From contig JAYKYS010000008.1 of assembly GCA_036924285.1 (NCBI GenBank), forward strand, positions 19,701,001 to 19,765,000: a stretch of DNA of 64,000 nucleotides, read 5' to 3'. The translations under genes were made by a program, and so were the position numbers. Shown piece by piece: positions 19,373 through 30,056 of this stretch (its first letter is position 1; each line of letters begins with the position of its first letter). Source of the DNA: Asterella californica. Lineage: Eukaryota > Streptophyta > Marchantiopsida > Marchantiales > Aytoniaceae. Below the pieces are notes generated by a model. That model had not been told where the DNA came from and searched no databases. It worked only from the letters and a program-made list of their open reading frames with translations.

Positions 19373-20741
19373 GCGGCGAGTGGGGAAATGAACTAAAAAC
19401 TCATAAGGTGAATATGCAGAATAATGGATAATAAACATGGAGGAAGAAACGGAAGAAGAAAATTCTAGAAGAGATCTATTTCAAAGGAAGTTTAATTCTA
19501 TATTTTAACAAAAGAGAAGAAGAATCACTTGGATGCAGACCCGTGAGAAACGGAAACAGAACTAAAAACTCAGGGACGATAGCTGCTCCTATTTCGAAAT
19601 AAAACCCTTTTCTCTCTAGAACGAAAGATTCGCCTTTGCTTTGACTGTTATTCTCCAGAAACATTTATATAGTGGTTAAGGGGGTAAAGGAAAAAAGACA
19701 TTGACCATGAGATATGAATGCGATCCTTCATCCATCATGCCATAAATAACTAGTAGAAAATTATTAAATTACTTGATGGTAACTGCAATCTAACTACAGT
19801 TAGGTGATTATGCATGATGCATGCTTCTCATGCGAAAATGTTACGTTTATGCTTAACCAGCAACCAAATACAAAAAACGAGCTTTGACAGTACCGTGAGT
19901 AGTCTTATTACTGAACCAACATTCAATATTTAATGTTCGGTCCAAAAGATTACGACATTTGAGATACAGCATATAGTAAATAGAGCTTGAGTCTCCTCGC
20001 ATAGTATGAATTTGAGTAGATTCTCCGAGTACATTTAAATTCCCGGTGTTCTCCCTCCCTTCGAGGCGTTGGTTGCTTGGCCTTTCGGGTCCGTCTTTCC
20101 CTTGTAAGACTTGATGAGGTCTTTCCATCCGTAGGCTATTCATTGCGTCGCGTGTCTCGTGTTTCATTGAGTAGAGGAAAAACATAATATCTCTCTGTGT
20201 AGTCAAGCGATAGAGTGTCTGAATTCTTCCCATCAGTCTAGGAGCAATTATTTACTACATTTCTTGTCCTCTTTCCAACGATGTAATTTTATAATAACCT
20301 ATTCTTAACCCACCGAGTGTTGGTTAGCAAGAAAATTCACTGCGGTCTTGTTAAAACCCATCTGTCAGATTTGAATAGGGTAAAGGAAAACCTCGTGAAA
20401 ATAATGAAAAAGTATATCGTCATGATGTAAACTTAAACAATGAAAGGGTATCTGGAGCCTCTGCAGACATATGCTTCGCTTGGCAGTAAGAGTACTGAAT
20501 ATGCATAGAAAGGTCAGTTCTCGCTGCTGAGGAGAAAGCGACAACATGGAAGGGCACGGAGTAAAAATACTTCACGCGGGCAGGACGCGGGAGGGAAAAA
20601 GACCTAGGTCTTGTATTTTTGACGAGGCGGAAGGACACGGGGTGAAAAAAAAGTTATCGTGGATAGGGCACGGAGGAGAAAATGTGATCATGACGATATC
20701 TTCCGGCTTGGGGGTTAAGGCTATCTCGTTTATTGTCGCAC
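19373..20741. other. Spacer between the two gypsy elements
   Basis: The first about 50 bases resume the flank of Rep copy B. They include the right candidate duplication ATGGATAATAAACAT (19424-19438). The rest is unremarkable, with no gene recognised; short ORFs on both strands near 19853-20233 and 20365-20860 lack recognisable domains. Confidence 0.5.
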
Positions 20742-21670
20742 TGTAAACCCTCCGCGGTCCTATCGATCACTACCCCCCCCCCCCCCCCCCCCCCCGATCT
20801 CTCAACCTCCACGATCGTCATCCACGAATCTGCAACATGTCGGGCCTGTCTCTCACTCAAGGGTCACCTCTGATGGCTTTGATGGAAGCACACCATGAAC
20901 TTGAAGGGAAAATGCTGAGTTCACTCATTCATACACCCACAAAATTGTCAACTAAAAATCTCCTTAAACACATCAACTAAAAATCCTCCATTCTAACAAC
21001 GTCTCTCAAGTTCTCACATGCTAAAAATATCCCACACTCTCTATATTACTCAAGTTGTCATTACGACAATGTGAAAACAAGGATGAGGAGCTCTTCTCTA
21101 CTCCTCTATTTATACATTCTAGGTTTTTACTTTGGTACCCCCGGTAACTCAGCCGTAACTACTTTTACCGGGTTTACTAAGATATTACTTAAGGTAAAAG
21201 CATTGATCACATGGGCTTTTTACCTTTTCACATGGGCTTATTCCTTCAAAGTCAACAACTTCTAGAAGGATTCTAGAATATTCTCAAGGAATCTCGAATT
21301 TCCACCCCCCCTCTACACTAGGACCCACTAAAAAGGAAACATGTGGAATCTCTTCTTGTTTTTAATGCCCACAAAGTCCACAACTTTAATCCAACCACTA
21401 ATATCAAGTCAAAAAAGAGATAAGAGATACTTTCCACCTCCTTTCTACCTTTTAGACAAGATGACAAGATAGTAGTGCTCACTCTTTAGCAAATATCTGA
21501 ATTCTGCCAAAAGTACAGCTAAGTTTAACCATAACTAACTTTTAGCTAGTCATGACTAACTTGATACCTCCTAAAAGTACTTTGGCAGCAAATAAACATT
21601 CTCAACACTTAGTTAGAACTAAACACCTTACTAATAGACAAACTTCCTATGTGTAACATAGGTCGTTACA
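20742..21670 (-). repeat. 3' LTR of element 2
   Basis: 929 bp, TGTAAACC...GTTACA on the plus strand. It contains a C-homopolymer of about 25 bases near 20773-20796 and, read on the minus strand, a TATA box TATAAATA (21107-21114). The 5' LTR is 919 bp; differences include the length of the C run, an indel near 21470 and about 14 substitutions, many of them transitions. Confidence 0.93.
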
Positions 21671-21682
21671 TTTTATCCCCGG
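21671..21682 (-). promoter_or_regulatory. Polypurine tract, element 2
   Basis: On the minus strand the sequence before the LTR reads CCGGGGATAAAA then TGTAACG. A G-run followed by A-run immediately 5' of the LTR is the usual polypurine tract layout. Confidence 0.7.
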
Positions 21683-21683
21683 A

Positions 21684-24600
21684 CTAAATTTTCGCTCCGT
21701 CCTCAGAGTGAAGAGAGAACTTTCGTCGATGAAACAACTTCAACTTGTCATGGTTGACCCGATCGAATCTCCTTCCTCCCAACTCCTGAAGGTCATATGT
21801 GAAGTTGCTCCACACCTTATCTACAACAAAAGGACCAAAATATCTCGGAAGAAACTTTTTCCTAGCCCTCTTGAATCTGATAGCATCATACAACATAACC
21901 CAATCTCCGACTTGAAAAGGTTTTACCTCCCTCTTGCCCAACCGTTTGTCGTAACTCTTCTTTTGATACGCCTGAGCTCGTTCCATCCGGATCATTGCTA
22001 CCGCTCGGATCTCTTCCAACTCCATGAGTTGCTCCCTTCTTGATCTGACCACGTCTTCTCCTCTCGACCTCTTCAACTTTCGTTGAATAGTTTGAAAAGT
22101 ATTCAATTCGAATTGGATCGGCAACTTGGACTCCACTCCATAAACCAGTCGAAATGAGGAGTATCCAGTAGAAGTCTTTGTAGTCGTTCGGTACTCCCAT
22201 AAGATGGCATGTAGCCTCTTATCCCAAGTATGTTTCGCAGTTTCAACACCAGCATCTTTGACGAGCATCATACAAAGCGTAAGATTGGTCTTCTCCGCAA
22301 GACCATTAGCATTTGGTTTGTATGAGGTCGTTACTCGTGGCTTGATAGAAAAGTGTTGTAGCATAGCAGTAGTCATGCTCCCTACAAACTCTCCTCCTCT
22401 ATCTGAGACCAACTCTAACGGACATCCAAATCTCGTGATGATCCTCTCTCATAGGAATCTACCGACTTCTGTTTCATTGGTCTCCCTCAAAGGTCTAGCC
22501 TCTACCCACTTGGTACAATAGTCAGTGGCGACTACAATGTATCTATTGCCTCGAGGTGTCTTATTAAGAGGACCTACAAAGTCAATACCCCATTTCTCAA
22601 ACGGCCCTAATACTGGAATTGATCTTAACGGAGGTGTTCTAGTAGACTTTAGAGCAAATGCTTGACATACGTCACAAGTTTTGCAATAGTCTAAACACTC
22701 TTTGAAAATCCCTCTCCAGTGATAACCCGCATCCAAAATCTTGAAGGCTGTTATCTTACCAGCAAAGTGACCTCCGCAAACAGTTCCGTCGTGAAACTCG
22801 TGCATTAGCTTGAATGCCTCCTTCTGATCAACTGCTCTCCTTAGTAACCCATCTGCTCCTTGATGAAACAGAATTCCCTCCACCATGGTGTAAGGTTTGC
22901 ATCTCTTGATCAACGCGTTACGTTCTCGGGTATGCATACCTTCTGGAAAAGAGCCATCTACAAGGAAACTCCAGATTTCCTTGTACTCGTCCGGTATCTC
23001 CTCGATGCTTGTGATGGTCATCAGATGCTCGTCTGGAAATGAATCACCAAATGGTTCTTCTCCCTCATCATCATAAGCCCTTGACAAAAGATCAGCATTT
23101 GCATGCTTCTTCCCTGGTCTATCTTCGATCGCATAATCGTATTCTGTTAGAAGGATCTTCCAATGAGCAATACGACCTTCCGCATTAGGCTTATTAAAGA
23201 TATACTTTAAAGCCTTGTGATCTGTGACTATGGAAAATTTCCCTCCTAGCAAGTAGTGTCGAAATTTCTTCAATCCAAAGATCACCGCTAATCCTTCTCG
23301 TTCAGTCACGGAGTAATTCTTTTCCGCTGGAACCATCTGCCTACTAGCATAAGCTATAGGATGATCATGCCCATCTCCATCTAGCTGACTTAATGTACAT
23401 CCGATTGCTACATTGGAGGCATCCGTATACAGAATAAATGCTTTACTCCACTCAGGTTTAGCAAGTATAGGAGCTGTCACTAATGCCTTTTTTAGCTCCT
23501 CAAATGCTTCCTTTGCCTTCTGATCATGCACTATCAAGTCAAAATCAACTCCCTTCTTCATGTACATAGTCAAAGCTATTGCTTTGTTTGAGAAGGAAAA
23601 GACAAACCTACGATAATATCCAACCATGCCAAGAAACTGCCTCAACTTTGTCAAGTTGATCGGAAATGGAAGATCCACAATCTTCTTCACCTTCTCAGGA
23701 TCTACCGCAATCCCATTCTTGGAAATGATGTGCCCTAACAGCAGACCTTCTTCGCAGCCAAAGATGCACTTCTCTGGATTTAGAGAAGCGTTGGCTTGCT
23801 CCAACCGCTGCAAAACTTCGATCACATGATCAAAGTGGTCCTCCTTTCGTCCGTACACACAGAAATCGTCAATGAAATCCCGAACAAACTTCCCTATGAA
23901 TGGTTCAAACACCTTGTTCATGAACCTTTGAAACGTGGCTGGAGCATTACACAATCCGAATGGTATCACCCGAAATGCAAATGTTCCCCAAGGAGTAGTG
24001 AAAGTAGTCAACTGTTGGTACTCCTGTGCTATCTTGATCTGGTTATACCCACTATAACCATCACCAAAGCTATACCACTCATGACCAGCAACTTCCTCCA
24101 AAATCTCATCTATAAATGGTAGAGGATAATAATCCTTCTTGGTAACTGCATTCAACTTCTTATAGTCTATGCACACTCGCAGCTTACCATTCTTCTTCTT
24201 GACAATCACAATGGGTGAAACCCATTCTGAGTTCTCCACCTCATAGATGAAACTCGTCTCCTTCAACTTGTCTATCTCCTCCTTGACCATCATTGCCGTT
24301 GTGGGATTGACCCTTCTCTGCTTCTGTCGAACTGGTCTTGCGTGCTCCTCCAATTCGATTCGATGAGTCTCGAGAGTCACCTCCTTCAAATCTTTATAGC
24401 TGAAAGCAAACACATGGATATATTTTCGAAATATATCTAGGAATCTACTTTTCTCTTCTTGAGTGACATTGATATCAAACTTCAGAGTAGAGAGTCTTCT
24501 CACAATCTCTGCCTCACTCAACTCTTCTTTGTCAGGATCTTTCTCCACTACTGGTCGAGGCAACAAGTCAATAGCACTAAGCTGATGTAATGATTCATCT

Positions 24601-26570
24601 CGACCAAATCCTTCGTCCTCAGACGAGGATTCTTGATCGTAAGAATCTCCGGTATCTACTTCTGAGACACTCTGATCATCCTCCGTATCAGATTCCCAGT
24701 AGTCACTAGTGGGTCTATCGGAGTCAGAAGTCACAACTCCAACACCCGAGAGAGGAACTATCACTCTATGATCTCGAGGCCCAATCCGTAAATATCCCTT
24801 GTGCCACCTATCAGTGGTGCGCACAGCTCTCAACCAAGGCCTACCTAGGAGCAAATCATAACTAGAGTCCTTTAACACTTGAAAGGACATCAACGTTTGA
24901 ACTCCCATCACAGACACGACCACCTTCTCTAACACACCAAGAGGTCTTACCCGTTGCTTGTTAGCCATCCCCACGACAATGCTAGCCGGACGAGTTGGTT
25001 CCATCCCCAACTTCTTCATCAACCTCTCCGATATGGCGTTGACAGCCGATCCTCCATCCACCAATACGTCAGAGACGTAGTGACCATTCAACCGGACTTC
25101 AATCTTTGAAGCCCTAGTGCATACCTCTGAAGCATGCACATCCACCACACCAACTCCCACAGACTTTGATGTCTTGCTCTTGGGTTTCTTCTTCTTGCTT
25201 TTCTTAGAACTCAGTCCTCCTCTGAGTTCCCTCCGTAAGCTGGGATTAAGTGAGATCAGTTGTCCAACAGTGATGTTGGCTTTCTGAGCACCCACATCTT
25301 CAACCACATCATATCCCGCTTGGAAAGATGAAATGGTGAAATCCGCCATCCCTAGCTTCCTTCTTGGCTCCCTTGGTGTACTCGAAACATTACTCGAACG
25401 AGTACTTCTACTTGCTGACTCCTCCATGAAAACCGGTTCATCAGAAAATCGAGTTCTTTTCCTTTCTTGAGCTAAAAGCTCCACCGGTGCATGAGAAGAG
25501 TTTGAACTCTCTCCTTTCTCGTAAATGGGATCTCGTACGACATCGATAGTAGCCACCCCCTTGTCTCGTCCTTGTGATGGATTTCCTCCACCCACATTCA
25601 TTCTGACAGCTTCGGCACCTCTTGCTCCGTTGTTAGGACAATTTCGCTGGAAATGAGAACCTCCACACGTCCAACAAGTGATTCCTCCAAAGTTACCTTG
25701 GTTGCCTCCAAAGTTACTTTGATTTCCTCGGTTGGGATTGTTGTCGTAACCTCTTTGACCTCCTCCTCCACCTTTGTTCCTCCATTCTCGTAACTGCACC
25801 ACGTTTATCTTGAGATCCGCAAGAGTATCGGTGATGCTCTTCAGCTCGGCATGAAAATCAGAGGTGGCAGTAGACATCGTTGTTGGGACAAACGGTCTTG
25901 GCACCACCGTTGGAGTAGGAGCTGACGTTGAAGCAATCACCAATTGTGATGGTGCAGGTGCGATCATTGTGGCTACACTAGGAGTCGGAGTTGACACCAG
26001 AGCAGCATGATGAGGTTGGATGATATCTCCTTCATCCAAACTCTCTTCCATATTTGTCGCAATCTTGATGGCCTCCGCTTTGGTTGCTGGCTTCTCGTAC
26101 CTCACTTGGGTTCGAATTGAAGGCCTCAACCCTCCCACCAAGTTCTTGATCAACACTGCTCCAATCCCTGCCATCGTTAACTCCACATTGTCTCCACTCT
26201 TCCGTAGGACCGTCCGAAATCGTTGCTCCAACTTATCCACCCTTTCGGCATATTGCCGAACTTTCTCGTCGTCCCGTTGCTTCAAATGAGTAAGCTCCAC
26301 CATGAGCTTCTCATAACTCTCTTCTGGAAGAAATTCTTCGATGAGTGCATTACTCAACGTCTCCCATGTGTCCTCAACTGCACCAGATGTCTTGCTCTTC
26401 ACTCGGTCGTCATACCACGTAAGAGCAAAATCTTCTAAAAACTCTAGCAGTAACAACACCCATTCTTCCTTCCTTCTCACGTTGTTTCCGATGCAACCCC
26501 TTTTGAAGTCTCGTACAAATGGTTCTACATCTTCATTGTCCTTCCCATGAAACACTGGTAACTTCCCCAT
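21684..26570 (-). pseudogene. Gag-pol polyprotein of element 2, one internal stop
   Basis: Starts at ATG 26570 (MGKLPVFHG). The gag region covers about residues 1-260. The CCHC-like knuckle CWTCGGSHFQRNC is near residues 298-310. The aspartic protease has LVDGGSAVNAIS near residue 503 and LLLGRPWL. An acidic linker follows. RT runs from KLRVCIDYKKLN (about residue 800) to the catalytic FIDD (about 900). RNase H begins at LYTDASNVAIG (about 1048). The integrase zinc region ends CDVC (about 1297), the first Asp is in GIDFVGPL, then TGA interrupts at 22449-22451; the frame continues with SDRGGEF and ends at 21684 past a GPF module (RYFGPFVV). Gag and pol are fused in one frame, unlike element 1. 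The stop should remove the integrase core, so the copy is probably not autonomous. Confidence 0.9.
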
Positions 26571-26783
26571 CTTGTAACTATTCTTTCTACCCTTCTAATT
26601 TTTGTGCAATAACTACTCGCTAAAAGAGTACGGACATCACCAATTCCATTCGCGAATAATCTACCATAGGTAAAATGAAAGGAAATGGTTGTAACAACAC
26701 CTCTTGTGCCATCTCTTCTCCCAAGGTAATCATGAGCCTGAGTCGCATCACCGCCTTCTCCACCATCCGAATGACGATCTCCA

Positions 26784-27260
26784 TCACAACTCAGCTGAGT
26801 CCTCTTTTGAAGTCGACAACTTCTCCGTCTCCGCTCTTTGAGTCTCGTCCAACTTCTCGACTACTGACGTAAGTAGGGCGGCCACATCTACGCACTTGTG
26901 TCCTCTGGATAGATCACCCACTCCACAACTTGGACAAGGATCTTCGCCTAGAAGATGAATTGGCGCTGGTGACGATGGACCCACTCGAAGACTTAAATCA
27001 ATAAACTCCCGCTTCCCTTTAGCTCTCTCGGTTTTGATTCTAGTTGGACAATTCACTACTTTGTGTCCCAACCCTCTACAGAAATAACACCACAAGTCGG
27101 TTTCTACTCTTCTCCTCGGAGATTCTACTTGAGGTTTAGTACTAGGGTTTTCAAACTCGACGATAATCTCTCTCGAACTTTCTCCGACACTTACTATGAC
27201 ATCTAAACCTTGAGGAAGGTTTCTAAGTCTAACTTTCCAATCTTTTAAATTTCCACTCAT
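26784..27260 (-). CDS. Extra zinc-knuckle ORF upstream of gag, element 2
   Basis: Starts at ATG 27260 (MSGNLKDWKV), about 158 residues, on the same strand and just upstream of gag. It contains one CCHC knuckle, CYFCRGLGHKVVNC (about residues 62-75), and later Cys pairs (CPSCG near residue 110), ending in an acidic/polar tail. A retroviral-type knuckle outside gag suggests a nucleic-acid-binding accessory protein or a duplicated gag fragment. Not recognised from any named accessory family. It could also be the 5' part of an originally longer gag. Confidence 0.6.
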   Translation of the reverse strand: MSGNLKDWKVRLRNLPQGLDVIVSVGESSREIIVEFENPSTKPQVESPRRRVETDLWCYFCRGLGHKVVNCPTRIKTERAKGKREFIDLSLRVGPSSPAPIHLLGEDPCPSCGVGDLSRGHKCVDVAALLTSVVEKLDETQRAETEKLSTSKEDSAEL

Positions 27261-27398
27261 GTTGCACCTTCTCAACCATTAAGTGGACAAAATATCATAG
27301 AGGAAAATAATTCTACATCACTTTCTTAACTCTTCCGAGCTTTATATTTGAAATCGTGTATTATACATGCTATACACGAAATAAAATCTAATCTAAAT

Positions 27399-27716
27399 TT
27401 AACTATCGAAGATATGATCCTCCTCACCATCGTTTGTACTAATCACAACAGACATCTTGAACTCACTCTTGTAAAAATCCAACTCTACTTCACCAGGAGC
27501 ATTCGTGACCTCCACAGTGAATGATGCTTTAAACTCGGCTTTCTTCAAATTTGTGCCAATGGTCGCGGAAGCTTCTTCGTATAGGGTAAAGAAGGCACCC
27601 CAAGTGCTATAGATGCGGGTTCGTAACTCATCTATACTCAACTTGGGCTTCTCCGTCTCTGTTCGAACTCCTAAACGTCTCTTCTTCCACCTCGTCATTC
27701 GAACAAGATTCCCCAT
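27399..27716 (-). CDS. Unknown ORF upstream of gag, element 2 (105 aa)
   Basis: The ATG at 27716 begins MGNLVRMTRWKKRR. The protein is 105 residues, with a basic start and an acidic end (DGEEDHIFDS), no transmembrane segment and no motif I know. It lies between the 5' LTR leader repeats and the zinc-knuckle ORF, on the element's coding strand, so it may be read from the same genomic RNA. It is short enough to be fortuitous; conservation in other copies would decide. Confidence 0.45.
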   Translation of the reverse strand: MGNLVRMTRWKKRRLGVRTETEKPKLSIDELRTRIYSTWGAFFTLYEEASATIGTNLKKAEFKASFTVEVTNAPGEVELDFYKSEFKMSVVISTNDGEEDHIFDS

Positions 27717-27871
27717 GAAGTATCTTCAAGACCTCCTTGTATGCCGAAACGTGTATCTCTTAGTTGGTAAGAGATCTCTCCAAGATTTTTGTTATCTCCA
27801 GTAGCTCAACCTCCAAGCTACTAAATCATGAAGTTTCAACAGAAACTTCCCTAATCAGAAGAGATGGTGAT

Positions 27872-28330
27872 GACTGTACAAATTTTCAGAGAACTGAAAT
27901 TTGTATATTTTCACTTCCCTCGTGGTTGTCAACCCCCTCCACTTTGAAAAATTCTTTCTCTCTCTTCAGACCTCATCTCCTCATGATTTCTTTTGTCCTG
28001 GATAGCTTATCAGCCACTCTAAAACACTGGAAAGTTTCTTAGGAAAATAAAATTCACAGAAAATCTGACAATGACTGTAAATTTTTTCCAGATAACAGAA
28101 TTCCTCAACTCTCACGAATAGACCCCCTCAACTTTGAAAATTCATTGCTCCCTCTCTAGACCACCTTTTCCATGATTTCTTTTGTCTTAGATAGGTTATC
28201 AGCCAATCTAAAACACTGGAAAGTATCACAGGAAAATAAAATTCACAGAAAAGTTGACAGCGACTGTACAAATTTTCCAGAGAGCAGAATTTCTAAACTC
28301 ACAAATTTATCTCCTCTAATAACTTTTCTC
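27872..28330 (-). repeat. About 190-200 bp tandem repeats in element 2 leader
   Basis: The landmark GACTGTA(C/A)A(A/T)TTTT recurs at 27872, 28073 and 28262 (spacing 201 and 189). Other shared phrases are CATGATTTCTTTTGTC, GGTTATCAGCCA(A/C)TCTAAAACACTGG and GGAAAATAAAATTCACAGAAAA. There are two full units and part of a third, in the untranslated leader between primer site and first ORF. Confidence 0.8.
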
Positions 28331-28581
28331 TCCTCCTTCCTCTACAACTCTTGTTGCACACTCTTTCAACTCTCCTCAAACCCTTTCTAAGTGAACAAGA
28401 TGTAAAGAATGACTTCGAACGCGTCATATATCACTACGGGATACACGAAAGGTTCTAACGTTGCTAACATCGCGTTAGCTCTCTCTCCTCCCAACGTTCT
28501 CTCCATGTGCTCTCTCATAATCTCCTTTTGTCGAATATAGAACTGAACTCTAAACATCGTTCAACGATCCCTTCAAGTGAG

Positions 28582-28599
28582 GTCCCGGCAACGGAACCA
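28582..28599 (-). promoter_or_regulatory. Primer-binding site complementary to tRNA-Glu
   Basis: On the minus strand the sequence is TGGTTCCGTTGCCGGGAC, four bases inside the 5' LTR. Its complement, GTCCCGGCAACGGAACCA, is what I know as the 3' end (T arm, acceptor strand, CCA) of plant cytosolic tRNA-Glu. This orients the element and confirms the LTR boundary. Confidence 0.85.
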
Positions 28600-28603
28600 A
28601 AAA

Positions 28604-29522
28604 TGTAAACCCTCCGCGGTCCTATCGATCACTACCCGCCCCCCCCCCCCCCGATCTCTCAACCTCCACGATCGTCATCCACGAATCTGCAACATGTCGG
28701 ACCTGTCTCTCACTCAGGGGTCACCTCTGATGGCTTTGATGGAAGCACACCATGAACTTGAAGGGAAAATGCTGAATTCACTCATTCATACACCCACAAA
28801 ATTATCAACTAAAAATCTCCTTAAACACATCAACTAAAAATCCTCCATTCTAACAACGTCTCTCAAGTTCTCACATGCTAAAAATATCCCACACTCTCTA
28901 TATTACTTAAGTTGTCATTACGACAATGTGAAAACAAGGATGAGGAGCTCTTCTCTACTCCTCTATTTATACATTCTAGGTTTTTACTTTGGTACCCCCG
29001 GTAACTCAGCCGTAACTACTTTTACCGGGTTTACTAAGATATTATTTAAGGTAAAAGCATTGATCACATGGGCTTTTTATCTTTTCACATGGGCTTATTC
29101 CTTCAATGTCAACAACTTCTAGAAGGATTCTAGAATATTCTCAAGGAATCTCGAATTTCCACCCCCCTCTACACTAGGACCCACTAAAAAGGAAACATGT
29201 GGAATCTCTTCTTGTTTTTAATGCCCACAAAGTCCACAACTTTAATCCAACCACTAATATCAAGTCAAAAAGGAGATAAGGGATACTTTCCACCTCCTTT
29301 CTATCTTTTAGACAAGATGACAAGATTTGCTCACTCTTTAGCAAATATCTGAATTCTGCCAAAAGTACAGCTAAGTTTAACCATAACTAACTTTTAGCTA
29401 GTCATGACTAACTTGATACCTCCTAAAAGTACTTTGGCAGCAAAAAAACATTCTCAACACTTAGTTAGAACTAAACACCTTACTAATAGACAAACTTCCT
29501 ATGTGTAACATAGGTCGTTACA
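28604..29522 (-). repeat. 5' LTR of element 2
   Basis: 919 bp, same ends as the 3' LTR. On the minus strand TATAAATA (28964-28971) is the likely core promoter. It carries a C-run interrupted by G near 28637. It ends at GTTACA; GCAC follows. Confidence 0.93.
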
Positions 29523-30056
29523 GCACAGGTCGTGTATTCGTCTTCGTTTTGTGGCGAGGCTCTGCTGCGAGAGATTGAGTAGTGTCTTCTTGTTTATTTG
29601 CACTTCTTCTGCCTTCGGGGTTAGGGTTACCTCGTGTATTTTCGTGTGCGCATATGTCGTGTACTATTCTTCGTTCTGTGACGAGGCCCTGCTGCGAGAG
29701 ATTGAGTACTGTCTTCTCGTCTATTGCTCGGGGGTTGATTTTCATGTGTGACACCGACGCCCTGTTGCCAGAGATAAACTTGTATCCGTTCGTTTTTTGA
29801 CATTTTGCTTCTTCACGGTGGCGGGACTGCAATCTGGATCTGTTTGACTATGGTTTCGCGGTTTGGCTCTTGTTTGCTTTCGGCTCTGTCCTTTTCATCG
29901 TTCTTCGCTTTGGAAGAGCGACGGTTTCCGTGCTTGCCTACTTCTATCGCTGGTTTCGTTGGAGGTTGTGTCATTTTCGGAGTTCTTTTGGCCGCAGCTG
30001 TGGTGGTCTAACCATCAAATCGACAGATGAACACTTTGATTTGGCACTCTCTTTGG
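29523..30056 (+). other. 5' flank of Rep copy C
   Basis: No gene is recognised. Local repeats are visible: GAGGC(T/C)CTGCTGCGAGAGATTGAGTA(G/C)TGTCTTCT occurs at about 29553 and 29681, about 128 bases apart, each followed by TCGTGT- or TCATGTG-like text. From about 30057 the sequence is homologous, inverted, to 35043 and leftward. Confidence 0.5.

Larger units (their letters stand above)
20742..29522 (-). mobile_element. Ty3/gypsy LTR retrotransposon, element 2 (older, minus strand)
   Basis: LTRs at 20742-21670 (3') and 28604-29522 (5'), ends TG...CA read on either strand. GCAC flanks both sides (20738-20741 and 29523-29526), a 4-bp target duplication. The primer site matches tRNA-Glu; the polypurine tract is at 21671-21682. 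The main ORF encodes gag, protease, RT, RNase H and integrase, broken once by TGA in the integrase. Two further minus-strand ORFs lie between the 5' LTR and gag, an unusual arrangement. By eye the LTRs differ at about 14 places plus indels in about 0.92 kb, so this insertion is much older than element 1. Confidence 0.95.

Noticed and set aside
20773..20796. Long C homopolymer as a sequencing artefact only
   Set aside because: The other LTR has a similar C-run at the same place, so the tract is real, though its exact length is unreliable.
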